Origin: Kribbella sp. NBC_01245
Lineage (GTDB): Bacteria; Actinomycetota; Actinomycetes; Propionibacteriales; Kribbellaceae
Length of the DNA stretch: 64,000 nt
Direction of reading: 5' to 3'
Assembly: GCF_036226525.1 (NCBI RefSeq)
Contig: NZ_CP108487.1
Coordinates: forward strand, 3,534,001 to 3,598,000
Shown: positions 17,529 through 27,397 of the stretch, in pieces
Position numbering within the stretch: position 1 is the first letter of the stretch
How the letters are laid out: every line of letters begins with the position of its first letter
Notes under the pieces: generated by a model
Told to the model about the DNA's origin: nothing
The model's database searches: none
Seen by the model: the letters and a program-made list of their open reading frames with translations, nothing else
Translations under genes and position numbers: made by a program

Positions 17529-19097
17529 ATGGATGCCTCGACCTGGTCGACCCAACAACTCGCCGAGTTCGTCGCTGTCGTTTCGACCGCGCGGAGCGAG
17601 GCCGAGGCCGCCCACCTGGCCGTCGAACGGGCGGCCGAGGCTCTGGACGCCGACGTGGCAGCGATCGTCTGCGCAGGCGAGTTGGTCGCAGCCGTCGGAT
17701 ATCCGGAAGGCTCGGCACCTGTGGGCGATCTGGAAGCCGCCGGACCGGGTCCTGAGTACGCACGGCAGCTCGACGTACCTGGAGTAGGCAAGTGCGACAC
17801 GGCAACGGCCCTTCTCGAGCATCCGCCCGGCGCAACGATGGTCGTGGCGCGCCTGGACGGCCTGACCCGCGAGGAAACCGGCCTCGTCCGGGGCATGGCC
17901 AGGGTCACCGCGATCACCATGCGAATGCTCCGTGTCCTGGACGACGAGCGCACCGCCCGCGAGGAGATCGAGCGACTCGCAGCTGAGCAGGCGGCGTTGC
18001 GCCGCGTCGCAACGCTCGTCGCCACAGCGGCATCCCCCGACGACGTCTTCGCCGCGGTCGCTGCGGAGGTCGGACAGCTCCTCGGTGCCGACTACACCGA
18101 GCTGACACACTTCCTTCCCAGCGAAACCGCCACCGTGGCGGCGTGGAGCGCAACCGGCGAGCCGGTCCCGAGCATGGGCCCTACCGCTCTCGGTGACCGG
18201 AAACTGGCCGCCCTCATCGACCAGACACACCGGCCGGAGCGAGTCCAGTACGGCGAGGACGAGGGCCCACCGGTCACCGCGGCGGTCCCGCTTCGGATCC
18301 GCTCGGCAGTCGGGGTCCCGATCATCGTCCATGGCCACCTATGGGGAGTGATGGCCGTAGGTTCGGCCGGCGACCAGTTCGCCCCGCCCGACACCGAGTC
18401 ACGGCTCGCGGACTTCACCGAGCTCGTCGCGACCGCGATCGCGAACGCCGGGGCCCAGGCTGAGCTGAAGGCGTCCCGCTCGCGGATCGTTGCCAGCGCC
18501 GACGAAACCAGGCGCCGGATCGAACGCGATCTGCACGACGGCGCACAGCAACGCCTGGTCTCGCTGGCGCTGCGGCTGAGAGCGGCGCAAGCAGCCGTAC
18601 CGCCTGAGCTCGACGAGCTCTCCGCGAACCTCGACAGCATCACCGACGAACTCACCAGGGCGCTTGAGGACTTGCGCGAGATGGCACGCGGTATCCACCC
18701 GACGATCCTGGCCGAAGGTGGACTCGGTCCGGCTCTGAAGACGCTCGCTCGCCGTTCTTCCATCCCGGTCGAGCTGAATGTGCGGATGCAGGAGCGCCTG
18801 CCCGAACGCGTCGAGGTCACGGCGTACTACGTATTGTCCGAAGCGCTGGCGAACGCGGCCAAACATGCTTCAGCTGCGGTGATTCACGTTCAGGTCGACA
18901 CAACCGACGGCGTCATGCGGCTCGCGGTCAGCGACGACGGCGCCGGCGGTGCGGACCCGGCCCGCGGCTCCGGCCTGGTCGGCCTCAAGGACCGGGTCGA
19001 AGCCGCTGGCGGCGAACTGACCATCCACAGCCCGCCCGGAAAGGGCACCCGCCTCGTCGTCGAGCTTCCAGTCGCGCCCCAACCAACGGACGGGTGA
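17529..19097 (+). CDS. GAF-domain sensor histidine kinase
   Basis: The 522-residue soluble kinase has two GAF-like regions (about residues 10-140 and 150-310, with ELTHFLPSETATVAAWS and RSAVGVPIIVHGHLWGVMAV), a HisKA_3 dimerisation box RRIERDLHDGAQQRLVSLAL with the phospho-His, and an HATPase domain (VLSEALANAAKHASA, DDGAGG, GSGLVGLKDRVEA). It lacks membrane segments, so it must sense cytosolic signals, presumably with the FIST protein. The ATG at 17529 follows the FIST stop by one base. The divergent regulators are its likely targets. Confidence 0.93.
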   Translation: MDASTWSTQQLAEFVAVVSTARSEAEAAHLAVERAAEALDADVAAIVCAGELVAAVGYPEGSAPVGDLEAAGPGPEYARQLDVPGVGKCDTATALLEHPPGATMVVARLDGLTREETGLVRGMARVTAITMRMLRVLDDERTAREEIERLAAEQAALRRVATLVATAASPDDVFAAVAAEVGQLLGADYTELTHFLPSETATVAAWSATGEPVPSMGPTALGDRKLAALIDQTHRPERVQYGEDEGPPVTAAVPLRIRSAVGVPIIVHGHLWGVMAVGSAGDQFAPPDTESRLADFTELVATAIANAGAQAELKASRSRIVASADETRRRIERDLHDGAQQRLVSLALRLRAAQAAVPPELDELSANLDSITDELTRALEDLREMARGIHPTILAEGGLGPALKTLARRSSIPVELNVRMQERLPERVEVTAYYVLSEALANAAKHASAAVIHVQVDTTDGVMRLAVSDDGAGGADPARGSGLVGLKDRVEAAGGELTIHSPPGKGTRLVVELPVAPQPTDG

Positions 19098-19104
19098 TGA
19101 CCGC

Positions 19105-19279
19105 CGGCGCCGCAGTGCTTGACCGACCTGCCGATAGTTGCCGGGCGATTGACGATCATCGCCGAGATGGAGCCGACGTTGACAAGGGTTCCAGACTTGC
19201 GTTCGACCATCTGCCGGCCGAGCGCCTGCGACATGTTCCACAGGGCGGTCAGGTTCGTGTCGATCACATGGCTCCACAC
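19105..19279 (-). pseudogene. Fragment of a short-chain dehydrogenase/reductase
   Basis: On the minus strand the frame reads VWSHVIDTNLTALWNMSQAL and SGTLVNVGSISAMIVNRPAT, the central part of an SDR (NTNL-like strand, catalytic Ser in GSIS). The Rossmann start and the Tyr-x-x-x-Lys region are absent or degenerate. The relic sits tail to tail against the GAF kinase. Confidence 0.65.
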
Positions 19280-19331
19280 GACGGTACGTCGAGCAAGGTG
19301 CATGCTCGAGGTACCGTCGATGGATCCGGCG

Positions 19332-22300
19332 CTACCCGGTGATCGCGAACTCGGCTGTTCGGTAGGTGTCCTCACCGAGTTCTAGCCGGAGCGTCTTGCA
19401 GGAGCCGGCGTAGTTGTCCGGGACCTTCCAGTTGATCTGGTAGTAACCGTCGCCGAGGTTCTGCAGGCCGCTGTCGCCGGTGAGCTTCTCCTCGGGCTGG
19501 TCCGCGGTCCAGCCTTGACCACACCACGTGCCACGGGTCGAGAGGCGTACGGAGGCGATGTCGGTCACCGGTGTGCCGTCGGTGGTGGTGATCCGCCATT
19601 TCAGCGGTACCGCCTGGCCGGCCTTGATCTGGTTCACTCCCGAGCCCACGGGATCCTCGAAACCGGTGAAGGTGTAGCGCGGCCCTCCGGTATAGCGGAT
19701 CTCGGGCCGCGCCGGGGCCAACATACCGTCACCGAGGTAGAAGCTCGGGTGCGGCGGCTGGTTGTAGCCGACGTTCTGCCAGGCCACGCCGAGCCGGTAG
19801 ACCGGGTCATGCATCAGCGTGCGGATCCGGTGACTGGTCATCGCCGTGGTGGTGTAGATCCGGAGTTCGGAGCTGTCCTCGCTCCGCCAAACGATCTCTT
19901 CGCGCCAGTCGCCGAACAGGTCGGCTTGCAGGGAGGGGTTGGCCTTGGTGCCGTTGTTCGACGCCGCTCCGGTGGCGGTGAGCAGGTTGTCCGTCGTGGA
20001 CGTCAGGTAGTTCCACTTGTCGATCCGGTTGTCGTCCTGCAACTCGCGCAACAGGTCGCCATCCCACCAGATACCGGCGTTCGTCGACGAGGGAATGCTC
20101 GAAGAGATGACCTCGCCACGGGCGGAGTACACCTGCGTCAGCGGAATGTGCTGCTCGTTGGTGATCGTCGCGCCCCAGGATTCCTCGCCCGGGAAGCGCG
20201 GGTCGATGTCGGCTGACATACCGCGCCCGGTGTCCTTCCCGGTGAACACTCCCCACAGGATCTGACCGGTCGCCGCGTCGCGCATCTCCAGGCCGTAGTC
20301 CGCGTCGGTGTGCTCGTGGACGTCCACGACCTCCAGGCCGTCGCGCGTCGGGTCGAGATCACCCAGGTGCATGGCGTCGCCATGGCCGAGACCCGTGTTA
20401 TACAACGGCTTGCCGTCGTCGTCGACCGCCATCGCGCCGAAGGTGATCTCGTCCTTGCCGTCGCGATCCACGTCGGCGATCGACAGACCGTGGTTGCCCT
20501 GGCCGGTATAGCCGCTCAGGCCCGGGTCGTTCGTGTCGAACCGCCACCGCTTGCGCAGCTTGCCGTCCACGAAGTCGTACGCCGCCAGCACCGTGCGGGT
20601 GTAATACCCGCGGCTGAAGACCAGGCTCGGCCGTTCACCGTCTAGGTACGCCACAGCCGCCAGGAACCGGTCGACCCGGTTGCCGTAGGCGTCGCCCCAG
20701 GCGGAGACATCGCCCCGCGGCGGGTCGTAGTCGACTGTGTCGATCGCGGCACCTGTCGGGCCGTCGAAGATCGTCAGGAACTCGGGCCCCTGAAGGACGT
20801 AGCCCGAGCTGTTCCGGTGGTCGGCGTACCGATCGCCGATCACCTTGCCGCGACCATCGACCGTGCCGTCGGCGGTCTTCAGGGCCACCTCGGCCTTGCC
20901 GTTGTTGTCGAAGTCGTAGACGAGGAATGGCGAGTAGTGCGCACCGGCCCGGATGTTCGGGCCGAGGTTGATCCGCCACAGACGTTGCCCGTCGAACCGG
21001 TAGGCGTCAAGGTAGGTGATGCCGGTGTAGCCCGCCTGCGAGTTGTCCTTGCTGTTGGACGGTGTCCACATCAGAACGATCTCGTAGCGGCCGTCGCCGT
21101 CGAGGTCACCGACGCTGGCATCGCCGGCGCGATAGGTGTAGGGCTGGCCGTCCTTGGTGTAGTCGTCAGCCGGCTTCTGCAGTGGCACCGAGAGGTATTG
21201 CTTTTGCCAGACGCCGAAATCCTCGGTGACACGTCGTTCCTGACGGCCTTCCACCGCCGTCACGTAGTACTTCGAGTTCTCGTTGCCCAAGGCATCCAAG
21301 TAGTTCGTGCTGTCACGCAAAGGCGTCACGGTGAGCTTCACGCCGTCGCGGTAGAGGTTGAACGCGATCGAGTCCGGGTCCAGGCCCAGCATCCGCCAGC
21401 CGACAGAGACCCCGCCCGTCGTCTTGACTGCGACCGGTGCCCGGTCGATGCGCTCCATCGGCCGGTCCAGCACCGTCACCGCCGGAGTGGTCAGCACCTC
21501 CGACCGCTCGGAGATACCGCCCATGTTGACCGAGGCCACCGTGTAGAAGTACCGGATCGTCGTCAGTACGGTCGTGTCGGTGTACGACGCCTCGCCCGCG
21601 CGGCCGACGAGCGTGTAGGGACCGCTCGCCTTGGTGGCCCGGTACACGTTGTACCGCCGAGCGCCGTCCACCGCGTTCCAGCTGAAGGTGATGTCGTTCT
21701 TGCGCACTGACCGCAGCGTGAGGCTGTCGGGTGTTGCGGCCTTCGGCACCGACGGGTCCACCATCGCCACCGTGAGCGGCGCCGAACGCACCGACTCGAC
21801 TTCGGTGGGATCGACCGCGGTGACGGTGTAGGCGTACTCCACGCCGAGGGCTCCGCCCGTGTCCCGCAGCGTCGTGCCAGTGGTCTCACCCACCAGCACC
21901 GGCGTCGCCGTACCGGTCTCCTGCCGGTACAGGCGGTACGACGCCGCGCCGTCGACCGCGTTCCACGAGATCGTGGCCGAGACAGGATCGGACGCCAAGT
22001 CCTTGGACTCGAGGGTGACACCGGTCGGCGCCAGCAGCAACGGAGTGATCTCCAGTCCGTTGAGGTGCCCGGTCTGGCCGGTGATGCCGACGTTGAGCTG
22101 GCCGTCGGCGACCTGGATACCGGTGAACACCTTGCTGCTGACAACCCGTGACCCGGAGTTCGCCGAGCCGAACGACTTGCCTTCGAAGGCCACGTTGGTG
22201 CGGGTCGATCCGATCAGGTCGCCGGTGATCACCTTCGCGGCATAGGTGCCATTGGGAAGGTCGACCTTGAACTCGTACGAGCCGTTGAAATAGGCAACGA

Positions 22301-24014
22301 AGTCCCGGCCGACCTCGTCCGCGCCGCCACGATCACGGTCGATCATCCCGGTGGAGCTGGTCAACCCGTAGCCGCGTTCCGTCGTGTACAGCACGCTCCG
22401 CGTCACCTCGGTGTAGCCCGCCTTCACGGGCGACCCGACCGGGCCGAAGTCGAAGCGGTACTGCGCGGAACGCGTTGTGAACCGCACCGGTGCCGACGGC
22501 TCCGACTCGCCGCGACCGTTGACCGCCACCACGCGGACGTCGTACGAAGTGCCCTCGGCGAGCCCGCCGAGCGAACCGGTCGGGATCGTAGAGGTCGCGG
22601 CGAGCTGGTACGCCGAGTCCGGCTCGGTTGCAAGCTTGCGCTGCACCCGGTAGATCTCGGCCGTGTCGGATGCCTTCCACCGGAGCACTGCGCCCGCGTT
22701 GCTGATGCTTCCGGCTACGACGCCGGTCGGTGCCGGGGGCACGTTCGGCGGCGGCTCGACCTCCTTCACCTGGGCGGCGAGTGGCGTCGGGAGATCCTTC
22801 ACCGCGTTGGCGATCATCCGTGCGAGCTGGATGGCGCCGTACTCCTGGAAGTGCGTGTTGTCTTCGTTGCCGTTCGGCCAGGCTTCGTAAACGCCGGCCG
22901 GGACGTGCATGAAGACGGCCTTGGTGCCTTCCGGGCCCATCTCGTCGTAGTAGGCGATGCTCAGCGTGCTCAGGTCCACCAGTAGCACGTCGAGCTCCGC
23001 GGCCACTTCTTTCATCGCCTGCACGTACTCGGCGAAACTGACCCGGAACTTCCCCGTCTCGGGATCGAAGTCGCGCCGGCCCATCGGCGTCACCAGGACC
23101 GGTGTCGCACCACGCTGGCGCGCACCCTCGACGTACGTCTTCAGGTACACCTTGTAGTCAGCAGGCGACGCGTAGCGCTCCGGCACGCTGATGGTCGCGT
23201 CGTTGTGGCCGAACTGGACGAGGAAGTAGTCGTTGGGGCGCAGCTGCCGCAACACCTCGTCCAACCGTCCCTGGACCAGGAACGACTTCGAGCTGCGCCC
23301 GCCGATCGCCCGGTTGACGAAGGCGGCCTTGTCGGTGAAGAAGCGCGGCATCATCTGGCCCCAGCCGGCCTGCGGTCGCCAGTACGGGTCGTAGGTCTGC
23401 ACGGTCGAGTCACCGGCGAGGAAGACTGTGGGCTTCTCCCCCGGTCCGCGCGGTGCCTGCCGGGTGATCACCAGCGCGTTGATGTTCGGGTCGGTCCCGG
23501 TAAAGTCGAGGTTCAGCTGACCGTCGACCAGCGCGATGTCGAACGCCATCTCGAGATACTGGCCGGCAGCCTTCGTGGTCGGCTGGACCTTCTGGATCGA
23601 CTCGGCCTTGATCGCGATGTTCGTCCCGCCGGCGTCGTCGCCGGCGATCAGCCGGACGGTGTAGTCAGCGTTGGGCAGATCCACGGCGAACGAGGTGTCG
23701 CGAGGCGTCACGAAGTCGGACCGCAGCGGATCGGCGGTGCCGCGATCGGTTCCGCTGACGGCGCTGGTGTCGGCGAACCCGTAGCCGCGCTCGGCGGAAT
23801 ACGCCGTACTGGCGCCGACACCGGTATGGCCGTCGGCCACAGCGCCCGGTCCGAAGTCCAGTCGCAGTACGCCGTCGCCGGGAAGTGGGGTGGCAGCGAC
23901 CGCGGTCCCCGTCAAGGGCAGGGAAGTCGCCAGCAGGGCTGTGGCCAGCCCGGCGGCAAGCCCCCGCGCGCGACGGCGAGCGCCGCGCACAGGGGTCCGG
24001 TGGTTGTCAGGCAT
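19332..24014 (-). CDS. Secreted rhamnogalacturonan acetylesterase-lyase fusion (CE12-PL11)
   Basis: A 1560-residue secreted enzyme for rhamnogalacturonan-I. In order: signal peptide (1 to about 34); malectin-like domain (about 40-180); SGNH esterase of CE12 type (about 190-415: nucleophile Ser in FLAGDST, Asn in FGHND, Asp/His in NEDNTHFQEYG); Fn3 (about 425-518); second malectin-like domain (518-658); two Fn3 (660-850); PL11 lyase (about 851-1430, MERIDRAPVAVKTTGG to QNVGYNQPPHPSFYLG); C-terminal Ig-like PxKF domain. The esterase would deacetylate the backbone and the lyase cleave it by beta-elimination. The ATG at 24014 starts a clear Arg-rich signal peptide; upstream codons are rejected. 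It lies 31 bp after the CE12-CBM gene, so both form an operon. Confidence 0.92.
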   Translation of the reverse strand: MPDNHRTPVRGARRRARGLAAGLATALLATSLPLTGTAVAATPLPGDGVLRLDFGPGAVADGHTGVGASTAYSAERGYGFADTSAVSGTDRGTADPLRSDFVTPRDTSFAVDLPNADYTVRLIAGDDAGGTNIAIKAESIQKVQPTTKAAGQYLEMAFDIALVDGQLNLDFTGTDPNINALVITRQAPRGPGEKPTVFLAGDSTVQTYDPYWRPQAGWGQMMPRFFTDKAAFVNRAIGGRSSKSFLVQGRLDEVLRQLRPNDYFLVQFGHNDATISVPERYASPADYKVYLKTYVEGARQRGATPVLVTPMGRRDFDPETGKFRVSFAEYVQAMKEVAAELDVLLVDLSTLSIAYYDEMGPEGTKAVFMHVPAGVYEAWPNGNEDNTHFQEYGAIQLARMIANAVKDLPTPLAAQVKEVEPPPNVPPAPTGVVAGSISNAGAVLRWKASDTAEIYRVQRKLATEPDSAYQLAATSTIPTGSLGGLAEGTSYDVRVVAVNGRGESEPSAPVRFTTRSAQYRFDFGPVGSPVKAGYTEVTRSVLYTTERGYGLTSSTGMIDRDRGGADEVGRDFVAYFNGSYEFKVDLPNGTYAAKVITGDLIGSTRTNVAFEGKSFGSANSGSRVVSSKVFTGIQVADGQLNVGITGQTGHLNGLEITPLLLAPTGVTLESKDLASDPVSATISWNAVDGAASYRLYRQETGTATPVLVGETTGTTLRDTGGALGVEYAYTVTAVDPTEVESVRSAPLTVAMVDPSVPKAATPDSLTLRSVRKNDITFSWNAVDGARRYNVYRATKASGPYTLVGRAGEASYTDTTVLTTIRYFYTVASVNMGGISERSEVLTTPAVTVLDRPMERIDRAPVAVKTTGGVSVGWRMLGLDPDSIAFNLYRDGVKLTVTPLRDSTNYLDALGNENSKYYVTAVEGRQERRVTEDFGVWQKQYLSVPLQKPADDYTKDGQPYTYRAGDASVGDLDGDGRYEIVLMWTPSNSKDNSQAGYTGITYLDAYRFDGQRLWRINLGPNIRAGAHYSPFLVYDFDNNGKAEVALKTADGTVDGRGKVIGDRYADHRNSSGYVLQGPEFLTIFDGPTGAAIDTVDYDPPRGDVSAWGDAYGNRVDRFLAAVAYLDGERPSLVFSRGYYTRTVLAAYDFVDGKLRKRWRFDTNDPGLSGYTGQGNHGLSIADVDRDGKDEITFGAMAVDDDGKPLYNTGLGHGDAMHLGDLDPTRDGLEVVDVHEHTDADYGLEMRDAATGQILWGVFTGKDTGRGMSADIDPRFPGEESWGATITNEQHIPLTQVYSARGEVISSSIPSSTNAGIWWDGDLLRELQDDNRIDKWNYLTSTTDNLLTATGAASNNGTKANPSLQADLFGDWREEIVWRSEDSSELRIYTTTAMTSHRIRTLMHDPVYRLGVAWQNVGYNQPPHPSFYLGDGMLAPARPEIRYTGGPRYTFTGFEDPVGSGVNQIKAGQAVPLKWRITTTDGTPVTDIASVRLSTRGTWCGQGWTADQPEEKLTGDSGLQNLGDGYYQINWKVPDNYAGSCKTLRLELGEDTYRTAEFAITG

Positions 24015-24045
24015 GCAAATGTCCAATCGTCTTGTCAGGAAGCCG

Positions 24046-26076
24046 TCACGAAGCACAGCCGGTGAGTTTCGCGGCGCCCCAGTCCGCATGGTCGTTGCCC
24101 TTGTTCGCCAGATCGTCGACGACGAGCCGCAGCTTGCCGACCCCGGTGACATCGAGGGTGACGGCCTGCCCGGCGTCCCGGCCGGTCGCGATCGGGTGAA
24201 CCCAGACCGGCTCACCGTCGGCCTCGACCGAGAACGACACCGAACCGCCGTCGCCGACCTCGTCATCCACACCGACCACCGCGCTGAACTGCTTGCACTG
24301 GTCGAGGGCGACCGTCACCGCCGAATCCGCGTGAACACCGAGCCCCTTCTCGAACCCGGCACCACCGATGCTCAGCGGGCGGCCGTCCCCGGCTCCGGTG
24401 TCGCCGTTGGACATGTCCCGCTCGACCGGGCCCCAGCCGTTGACCTCCTCGACGAACGGCAGGTCGCTGACCCACTGGTCTCCCGGCTGCGGCTGCGGCT
24501 CGGGCGCCGGCTTCCCGACCAGCACCTCGTCGGTTGCCGTCCGCGCCGTGCCGGCCTGGCGGAACGTGGCAGTCACGGCCAACGCAACCGCATCCGCACC
24601 GCGCCCGCTCGTCGGCGCGGTCACGTCCCAACCCGCGTAGTACGGCAGCCGCTCACGAACCTTCCGGCTGGACCACCCGTCCGGTACCCGCAGGTCGAGC
24701 CGAACATTGCTGACCTCGCCGACCGTCGGCGGGATACGCAGGTCCGCCACATAAGTGCCGGTGGCACCGTCCAGCAGTTCGGCGGGACCGGTCAGCCGGA
24801 CCGAGACCACGTCGGAGTACACCTTCACCTCGCCCAGCTGCATCCGGTACGTCAGGTCTGCCGGACTCTGGCGTAGCCGCGTGCCGGCCACCTTCACGTA
24901 CCGGCCCCGCGTGGCCGGGAACGTCAGCTCCTGCGGCCCCGCCGGCACCGGCGCCCCCTTGACCGATGCGACGGTGGTCCAGGCAGCCCCGTCCTCCGAC
25001 ACCTGCACCGTGTAGTCGACCGGGAAGTGCACACCGACGTTGCCCTGGTCGTTGCGTGGGGCAACCATTATCCGGGTCAGCGGCGACACCGCGCCGAGGT
25101 CGACCTGGACCCACTCCGGGTGATCGACGACGTTCAGCACCTGGTCGTTGCTGCTCCAGCCCAGGCCGTGCGGATCCGCGTCCAGCCGGCCGTCGGTGAT
25201 GTTCCACCGGTACCAGCCGTCCGCCTCCAACGAGCTGCTCGCGGTCACGACCGCCTCCTCGGCCAGGTTCCATCCATCCGCGCCGTCGAACCGGACGTTC
25301 CGCGCCAGCGGCAGGCCGGCGGAAACGATGCCCTCAGCAACGAACCGGGCGAGCCACCGGGCGCCGTACTCCTGGAAGTGCACGTTGTCCTCGCGACCGG
25401 TCTGGTAGTTGTCGCACTCATCGGGGTCGCAGTACAGGAAGATCTCCTCCGTGGCCGGTACGCCGATGCGGGTGTAGAAGGCGATGCTCCTGGTGTTCAG
25501 GTCGATCAACGGGACGTCGTACTCGGCCGACAGTTGCTTCATCGCCTGCGCGTAGTCGTAGAAGTCGTTCTGGAACTGACCCTTGTCGTCATAGCTGCGC
25601 CGGCCCATCGGCGTCACCAGCACCGGGGTCGCGCCGCGCTCACGGGCGCCGACGATGTACTTCGTCAGGTACTCCTTGAAGCTCGTGTAGGGGTCGGTGT
25701 GCCGATTGCAGTACGTCTTGTTCACGCTGCACAGGTTGTCCGTGTTCTGCCGGTCGTTGTGCCCGAACTGAACGAACAGGTAGTCACCTGCCTTGATGTC
25801 CGCGAGCAGCCGGTCGAGATGGCCTTCCAGCACATAGGACTTGGCGCTGCGTCCGCCGATCGCGCGGTTGTCGACCCGCACGCCGGCGTCGAAGAACTCC
25901 GGCAGCACCTGCCCCCATCCGGTCAGCGGATACTGGGACGGCGCGTACGACGCCACAGTGGAGTCGCCGGCCAGATAGACGGTCGGCACCTCCTCCGCGG
26001 ACGCTGCCGGAACACCGGCGAGTAACGGAACGGCACAGAGAACCGAGGCGGCGAACGCCACGAACTTTCGGAACAT
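24046..26076 (-). CDS. Secreted CE12 rhamnogalacturonan acetylesterase with binding modules
   Basis: The 676-residue protein has a signal peptide (ending ASAEEVP), an SGNH/CE12 esterase (about 30-265: YLAGDSTVASYAP, NRAIGGRSAKSY, FVQFGHNDRQ, NVHFQEYGARWLARF), an F5/8 type C (CBM32-like) domain (about 275-410), an NPCBM-associated NEW3-like domain (about 410-520), a Pro/Gln linker and an NPCBM domain (about 540-676). CE12 enzymes remove acetyl groups from rhamnogalacturonan or other pectins. The ATG at 26076 has AGGGGAG upstream. It leads the operon whose second gene fuses the same esterase type to a PL11 lyase; a LacI regulator is divergent. Confidence 0.92.
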   Translation of the reverse strand: MFRKFVAFAASVLCAVPLLAGVPAASAEEVPTVYLAGDSTVASYAPSQYPLTGWGQVLPEFFDAGVRVDNRAIGGRSAKSYVLEGHLDRLLADIKAGDYLFVQFGHNDRQNTDNLCSVNKTYCNRHTDPYTSFKEYLTKYIVGARERGATPVLVTPMGRRSYDDKGQFQNDFYDYAQAMKQLSAEYDVPLIDLNTRSIAFYTRIGVPATEEIFLYCDPDECDNYQTGREDNVHFQEYGARWLARFVAEGIVSAGLPLARNVRFDGADGWNLAEEAVVTASSSLEADGWYRWNITDGRLDADPHGLGWSSNDQVLNVVDHPEWVQVDLGAVSPLTRIMVAPRNDQGNVGVHFPVDYTVQVSEDGAAWTTVASVKGAPVPAGPQELTFPATRGRYVKVAGTRLRQSPADLTYRMQLGEVKVYSDVVSVRLTGPAELLDGATGTYVADLRIPPTVGEVSNVRLDLRVPDGWSSRKVRERLPYYAGWDVTAPTSGRGADAVALAVTATFRQAGTARTATDEVLVGKPAPEPQPQPGDQWVSDLPFVEEVNGWGPVERDMSNGDTGAGDGRPLSIGGAGFEKGLGVHADSAVTVALDQCKQFSAVVGVDDEVGDGGSVSFSVEADGEPVWVHPIATGRDAGQAVTLDVTGVGKLRLVVDDLANKGNDHADWGAAKLTGCAS

Positions 26077-26254
26077 CGGGATCTCCCCTTCCACCTGAGG
26101 TGCCACCGGGCAGGCGGCATCGAATCCGCGGCCGGGACGGCGGCGGGCGGGACGGCGCGTCAGCTCCCATCGGTCGCGCCGCGTCGAGGGGTGGGGACGG
26201 GCGCATGCGGCCCAGGCGGGAGGCCGAGTACGAACTTCACAAGCTGTGAGAGAG

Positions 26255-26268
26255 TTGTAACGTTTTAA
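26255..26268. promoter_or_regulatory. Candidate LacI-type operator of the pectin operon
   Basis: TTGTAACGTTTTAA is a near-palindrome centred on AACG/TT with the TTNNAACGTTNNAA layout typical of LacI-family operators. It lies between the CE12 operon start and the divergent lacI-type gene. A second inverted repeat, CGATT-T-AATCG, lies at 26373-26383. Confidence 0.5.
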
Positions 26269-26395
26269 GCCTGTCGCGACAAGAGCTCGCCGGTGACCGC
26301 ATCCGGTCACAGCGAATGCGACCGCATCACTGCCGAAAGACCCTCACTTCCTGGTTGGATTCGGGTTGACACGATTTAATCGGTCGCGCCCAACG

Positions 26396-27397
26396 ATGGA
26401 GATGACAACTGTGCGGACGGTCGGAATCAAGGACGTCGCCCGGCATGCCGGCGTCTCACCGGCGACGGTCTCCAATGTCCTCAACCATCCGCACAAGGTC
26501 GCCTCCACCACCCGCGCCAGGATCGAACACGCCATCCACGAACTCGGCTTCGTCCGTGACGGCTCCGCGGCGAGCCTCCGTTCCGGACGCGGCCGCTCGG
26601 TCGGCGTCGTCGTCATCGACATCACCAACCCCTTCTTCGCCGAACTCGCCCGCGGTGTCGCGGACGCACTCACCCCGCACGGCTACGCCATGATCCTCTG
26701 CAACTCCGCCGACGACCCCGGCCGCGAGAACGCACACCTGAGTGTGCTCGCGGAACAACGCGTCCGCGGCACCCTGCTGAGCCCGATCACCGGGTCGACG
26801 CCGCGAATCGACCTGCACGGCGAACCCGTCGTACTCGTCGATCATCCAGCGGCCACCGCGGACCGATGCTCGGTCGCCGTCGACGACGTCACCGGCGGCC
26901 GGCTCGCCGTCACCCATCTCATCGAGGCGGGCGCCGAGCGGATCGTCATCGTGAACGGCGCCCAGACGAAACGGCAATGCGCCGACCGCAGCCGCGGCGC
27001 CCACCTCGCGGTCGAAGGCACAGCCGTGACCCTGGAGGAGATGGACGTCGGCCGCCTCAACGTCGACACCGGCGAACAGGCCGGCGAGGCGCTGCTGCGA
27101 GCCGGCGACCTGCCCGCCGCGATCTTCTGCACCACCGACCTCGGAGCACTCGGCGTGCTCCGCGCACTACTCCGCGCCGGCGTCCGCGTACCCGACGACA
27201 TCCGCCTGATCGGGTACGACGACATCGGCCTCGCTGCCGCCTCACCCGTCCCGTTGACCTCGATCCACCAGCCCGCCTACCAGCTCGGCAAGGTCGCCAC
27301 CGAACTGCTGCTCGAGGAGACCGACGAACCCGGCACCCACGCCCACCAGCAGATCCTGTTCCAGCCGACGCTCGTGATACGCGAATCAACCGGCTGA
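26396..27397 (+). CDS. LacI-family transcriptional regulator, likely pectin-operon repressor
   Basis: The 333-residue protein has the LacI HTH (VGIKDVARHAGVSPATVSNV, then LNHPHKVASTTRARIEHAI) with hinge SLRSGRGRSVGVVVIDITNPFF, and a periplasmic-binding-like effector domain (PAAIFCTTDLGALGVLRALL, RLIGYDDIGLAAASPVPLTS). It is divergent from the rhamnogalacturonan enzymes, so it probably represses them until an oligosaccharide or rhamnose-type effector binds. Two ATG starts (26396, 26402) are possible. The last 87 bases of the gene are duplicated at 58085, part of a 327-bp direct repeat. Confidence 0.9.
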   Translation: MEMTTVRTVGIKDVARHAGVSPATVSNVLNHPHKVASTTRARIEHAIHELGFVRDGSAASLRSGRGRSVGVVVIDITNPFFAELARGVADALTPHGYAMILCNSADDPGRENAHLSVLAEQRVRGTLLSPITGSTPRIDLHGEPVVLVDHPAATADRCSVAVDDVTGGRLAVTHLIEAGAERIVIVNGAQTKRQCADRSRGAHLAVEGTAVTLEEMDVGRLNVDTGEQAGEALLRAGDLPAAIFCTTDLGALGVLRALLRAGVRVPDDIRLIGYDDIGLAAASPVPLTSIHQPAYQLGKVATELLLEETDEPGTHAHQQILFQPTLVIRESTG

